A DNA stretch of 64,000 nucleotides from an uncultured Coriobacteriales bacterium. Lineage in GTDB: Bacteria > Actinomycetota > Coriobacteriia > Coriobacteriales > UMGS124. Within the stretch, counting starts at the first letter, position 1. Each line of letters starts with the position of its first letter. This document shows, one piece after another, positions 62,058 through 64,000 of this stretch. Where the stretch lies: assembly GCA_934636245.1 (NCBI GenBank), contig CAKUAI010000005.1, positions 124,001-188,000 on the forward strand, written 5' to 3'. The notes below the pieces were generated by a model, which saw nothing but the letters and a program-made list of their open reading frames with translations, did no database searches and was not told the DNA's origin. The translations under genes were made by a program, and so were the position numbers.

Positions 62058-63247
62058 AAAAGCTGTCCCTGCAGTGGCGCATCACGTTGATGACGGCGCT
62101 TTTGATATGTCTGACCTGCGTGTTGATGAACTTCCTGATCGGCTACTCCGGCAAGCACTACATGGATTCGATCGGCAACGACATATCGGCCTACACCGAT
62201 ATTGAGCAGGGAGATGCCGGGCCCTTCAGCCTCGACACCGAGAATCACAACTACGACCTCATGATCATCGTGAGCGACGCTCAGGAGTCCTTTGGCACGA
62301 CGAACTGGTACATAACGGCGGCAGTGACGCTTCTTGGCGGCGTGCTCGCGTATTTCGTCACGGGCCGCGCTTTGCGACCGCTGCGGACTTTTACCTCGCA
62401 GATTGAAAAAGTGCAGCCGAACAACTTGGCGGAAATGAAGATCAGCGAAGACGTGCTGCCTGAGTTCGAGCAGTTCAGCGCCTCGTTCAACGACATGATC
62501 GCCCGCCTTGACGAGGGGTTTGCGGCTCAGCGCCAGTTTACGGGAAACGCCGCGCACGAGTTGCGCACGCCGCTTGCGCTGATGCAGGCGCAGATGGAGC
62601 TGTTTTCGGCCGAGCATCCCGATGCGGGACCCGAGGTGTCCGACTTTCTTGGTCTCTTGCAGGAACAAACCGGGCGCATGACGCAGATGACAAAGGCCCT
62701 GCTCGAAATGAGCGAACTGCGCACGGTTCCCTGCAACGACGTGATTGAGCTGGCGCCGCTGCTGGAGGAAGTCTGCACCGACCTCGCTCCGCTTGCCGAG
62801 CGCAAGGGGATTGCCCTTGAGTGCGCAGGCGACGCCGTGATGGTTGGCAGCGACACCCTCGTGTATCGCGCGGTTTTCAACCTGACCGAGAACGCCATTC
62901 GCTACGGCCGCCCCGATACGGCGGTACGCGTCTCTGTCAGCGAGGAAGCCGACCGCATTTGCCTGCGGGTCAAAGACGCTGGCCTCGGCATACCCGAGCA
63001 ATACAGGCAGAGCGTCTTCCAGCCGTTCTTCCGCGTGGACAAGTCCCGTAGCAGGGAGCATGGCGGCGTGGGGCTCGGCCTTGCGCTGGTTTGGGAAATC
63101 GCGACGCTTCATGGCGGCACGGCTCAGGTCGAGGAAAGCTCAGAGGACGGGACCACCATGCTCGTGACGCTTCCGAAACGAGGAATCAATTCCGGCGATG
63201 GCCCTACGCGTTCAGCTGCCGATGAGAATCTTGAGGGTGATATATAA
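62054..63247 (+). CDS. Sensor histidine kinase
   Basis: 397 residues. Two membrane helices at about 10-30 and 86-103 enclose a 55-residue extracytoplasmic loop. Then HAMP (LRPLRTFTSQIEKV), phospho-acceptor H168 in GNAAHELRTPLALMQ, and ATPase boxes NLTENAIRYG and GVGLGLALVWEIA. The partner is the overlapping response regulator. The signal is unknown; the small loop suggests membrane or redox sensing. Confidence 0.93.
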   Translation: MKKLSLQWRITLMTALLICLTCVLMNFLIGYSGKHYMDSIGNDISAYTDIEQGDAGPFSLDTENHNYDLMIIVSDAQESFGTTNWYITAAVTLLGGVLAYFVTGRALRPLRTFTSQIEKVQPNNLAEMKISEDVLPEFEQFSASFNDMIARLDEGFAAQRQFTGNAAHELRTPLALMQAQMELFSAEHPDAGPEVSDFLGLLQEQTGRMTQMTKALLEMSELRTVPCNDVIELAPLLEEVCTDLAPLAERKGIALECAGDAVMVGSDTLVYRAVFNLTENAIRYGRPDTAVRVSVSEEADRICLRVKDAGLGIPEQYRQSVFQPFFRVDKSRSREHGGVGLGLALVWEIATLHGGTAQVEESSEDGTTMLVTLPKRGINSGDGPTRSAADENLEGDI

Positions 63248-63643
63248 GCTTCGGCCTGTGCCCGATAGGCATTTCGGGCAGGCAAACAGGATCTTTGCCG
63301 GCATGCGTTGAGAGCTTTAGGGTGGCTGAGAAGGTTTTTGGCAGTGCCCGCTGGGAACCTCACGGTAGTTGAGCGTGGCTGCCGGCGATGTCGGATGGTT
63401 ATCGAAAAAGGTTAATGACCAGGGCTTTTCTTCTATTCCATTGAACCCGAGGGTTGCTGAAGACATTTCTTTCAGTTTCCGGCAGGAACCTGAAGCGCCT
63501 CAAACATTGCGGCCTCTTTGTTGCGTCCTCATAGTTTCAGTGGGCTTACAGTGCCTGAGCGTACCTTGTTGGTTGTCGGCGGAGGAGTTGGCTTTCACCG
63601 CCGGCACGACTCGGCACTGTCCCCTCTGAAAGGAGCGACCGCT
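63248..63643 (+). other. 396-bp leader without a gene
   Basis: Region between the kinase and the last gene. A small hairpin with arms GCCCGA (63260-63265) and TCGGGC (63274-63279) follows the kinase stop and lacks a T-tract. Purine-rich AAAGGAG at 63629 is the ribosome site of the next gene. No open frame with a credible start is seen. Confidence 0.5.
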
Positions 63644-64000
63644 ATGATTGCGACGTCGACTGCCAAGGAAACCTCGTCTTTTGGTCCCATTTCCCGCAGA
63701 CACTTTGCCTGCGCTGCCGCTTGCGCCCTCGTAGGGGCAACGGCGCTTCCTGTTCTCGCATTGGCCGATCAGGCGGGGGGAACTCCTCCTGACATGCCCT
63801 CCGACGGTGGCCAAGGCGGCCCCGGCGGCGAGCCCCCGCAGGGCGCGCAGCCCGGCGGCCCCGGTGGCGCCGACACGATGACCTTTGATTATTCAGGCAC
63901 GTACACGGCGGCCTTTACCGCCGACGGGCAGGAGGCCGACGCCCAGGGCGAGGCAATCGAGGCCACCGAGACCGACCAGAACGGCGTCCTTGCCCAAAAT
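63644..64000 (+). CDS. Tat-exported Gly/Pro-rich protein, cut by window end
   Basis: The first 119 codons only; the C-terminus is beyond the window. A Tat signal has RR in FGPISRRHFACAAACALVG, then a Gly/Pro/Gln-rich segment (about 46-78) and a region beginning TFDYSGTYTAAFTADGQEA. It resembles the N-termini of large exported proteins in this family of bacteria, some with beta-helix repeats, but no domain can be named from this fragment. It starts after AAAGGAG at 63629. Confidence 0.7.
   Translation, partial: MIATSTAKETSSFGPISRRHFACAAACALVGATALPVLALADQAGGTPPDMPSDGGQGGPGGEPPQGAQPGGPGGADTMTFDYSGTYTAAFTADGQEADAQGEAIEATETDQNGVLAQN

Noticed and set aside
1..64000. tRNA, rRNA, integrase or transposase genes
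   Set aside because: None recognised on either strand by eye; a tRNAscan or HMM search would be needed to exclude small ones.

Overview
The window is high-G+C (about 60%) bacterial DNA. Its gene content fits an anaerobic actinobacterium of class Coriobacteriia, most likely family Eggerthellaceae (Slackia/Gordonibacter/Eggerthella-like). The main reasons are three LuxR-type regulators whose N-terminal half is a multi-pass membrane domain, several Tat-exported flavin and molybdopterin oxidoreductases, multihaem cytochromes fused to sulfite-oxidase-like molybdopterin domains, and TlpA/NapH-like electron-transfer proteins. The genus is an inference. I found no rRNA, tRNA, transposase or CRISPR array.

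Layout. 1-5039: a GltD-like oxidoreductase (cut by the window edge) and a solute-binding lipoprotein / hybrid kinase / HPt phosphorelay. 5078-9616: a membrane LuxR regulator and a Tat flavoprotein with a C-terminal dihaem tail, whose 3' end has been tandemly copied downstream. 9617-12599: purine permease and guanine deaminase. 12806-15328: FeoA-FeoB iron transporter. 15687-22938: LuxR regulator, a DMSO-reductase-family molybdoenzyme, its Fe-S subunit, an unknown protein and a TorD chaperone. 23436-28646 and 33690-37931: two paralogous modules, each with a trihaem cytochrome/molybdopterin fusion, a second molybdopterin-binding protein, a MerR regulator and an AraC-type regulator. Between the modules lies a tightly overlapping operon of rhodanese, a tiny basic protein, GNAT, acyl-adenylate ligase, ACP and an isolated Mo-co-dimerisation domain. 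38114-41454: a phosphatase carrying the same kind of Ig-like domain, and a YtrA-type GntR/ABC operon. 41585-45204: a toxin-antitoxin pair beside a decaying siderophore/haem-type ABC transporter with three independent lesions. 45205-48700: nitroreductase, small DUF4160/DUF2442 genes and a dense set of intergenic repeats. 48701-52588: Tat flavoprotein, divergent LuxR and RidA. 52736-59046: cation/proton antiporter, fused serine dehydratase, AI-2E-family protein, zincin-like membrane protein, SIMPL protein. 59243-63247: TlpA lipoprotein, NapH-like 4Fe-4S membrane protein, a 48-residue CxxC protein and a divergent two-component system. The window ends inside a Tat-exported Gly/Pro-rich protein.

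Together the genes describe an anaerobic respiratory specialist: many exported oxidoreductases, each beside its own regulator, plus the machinery to mature them and pass electrons (TorD, TlpA, NapH-like). The most unusual material is intergenic: (i) a three-copy 87-bp element with half-sites spaced exactly 20 and 52 bp apart; (ii) a three-copy bidirectional hairpin with an invariant core and a compensating basal stem; (iii) two facing arrays of a 41-bp-period repeat; (iv) in-place duplication of a gene's 3' end.
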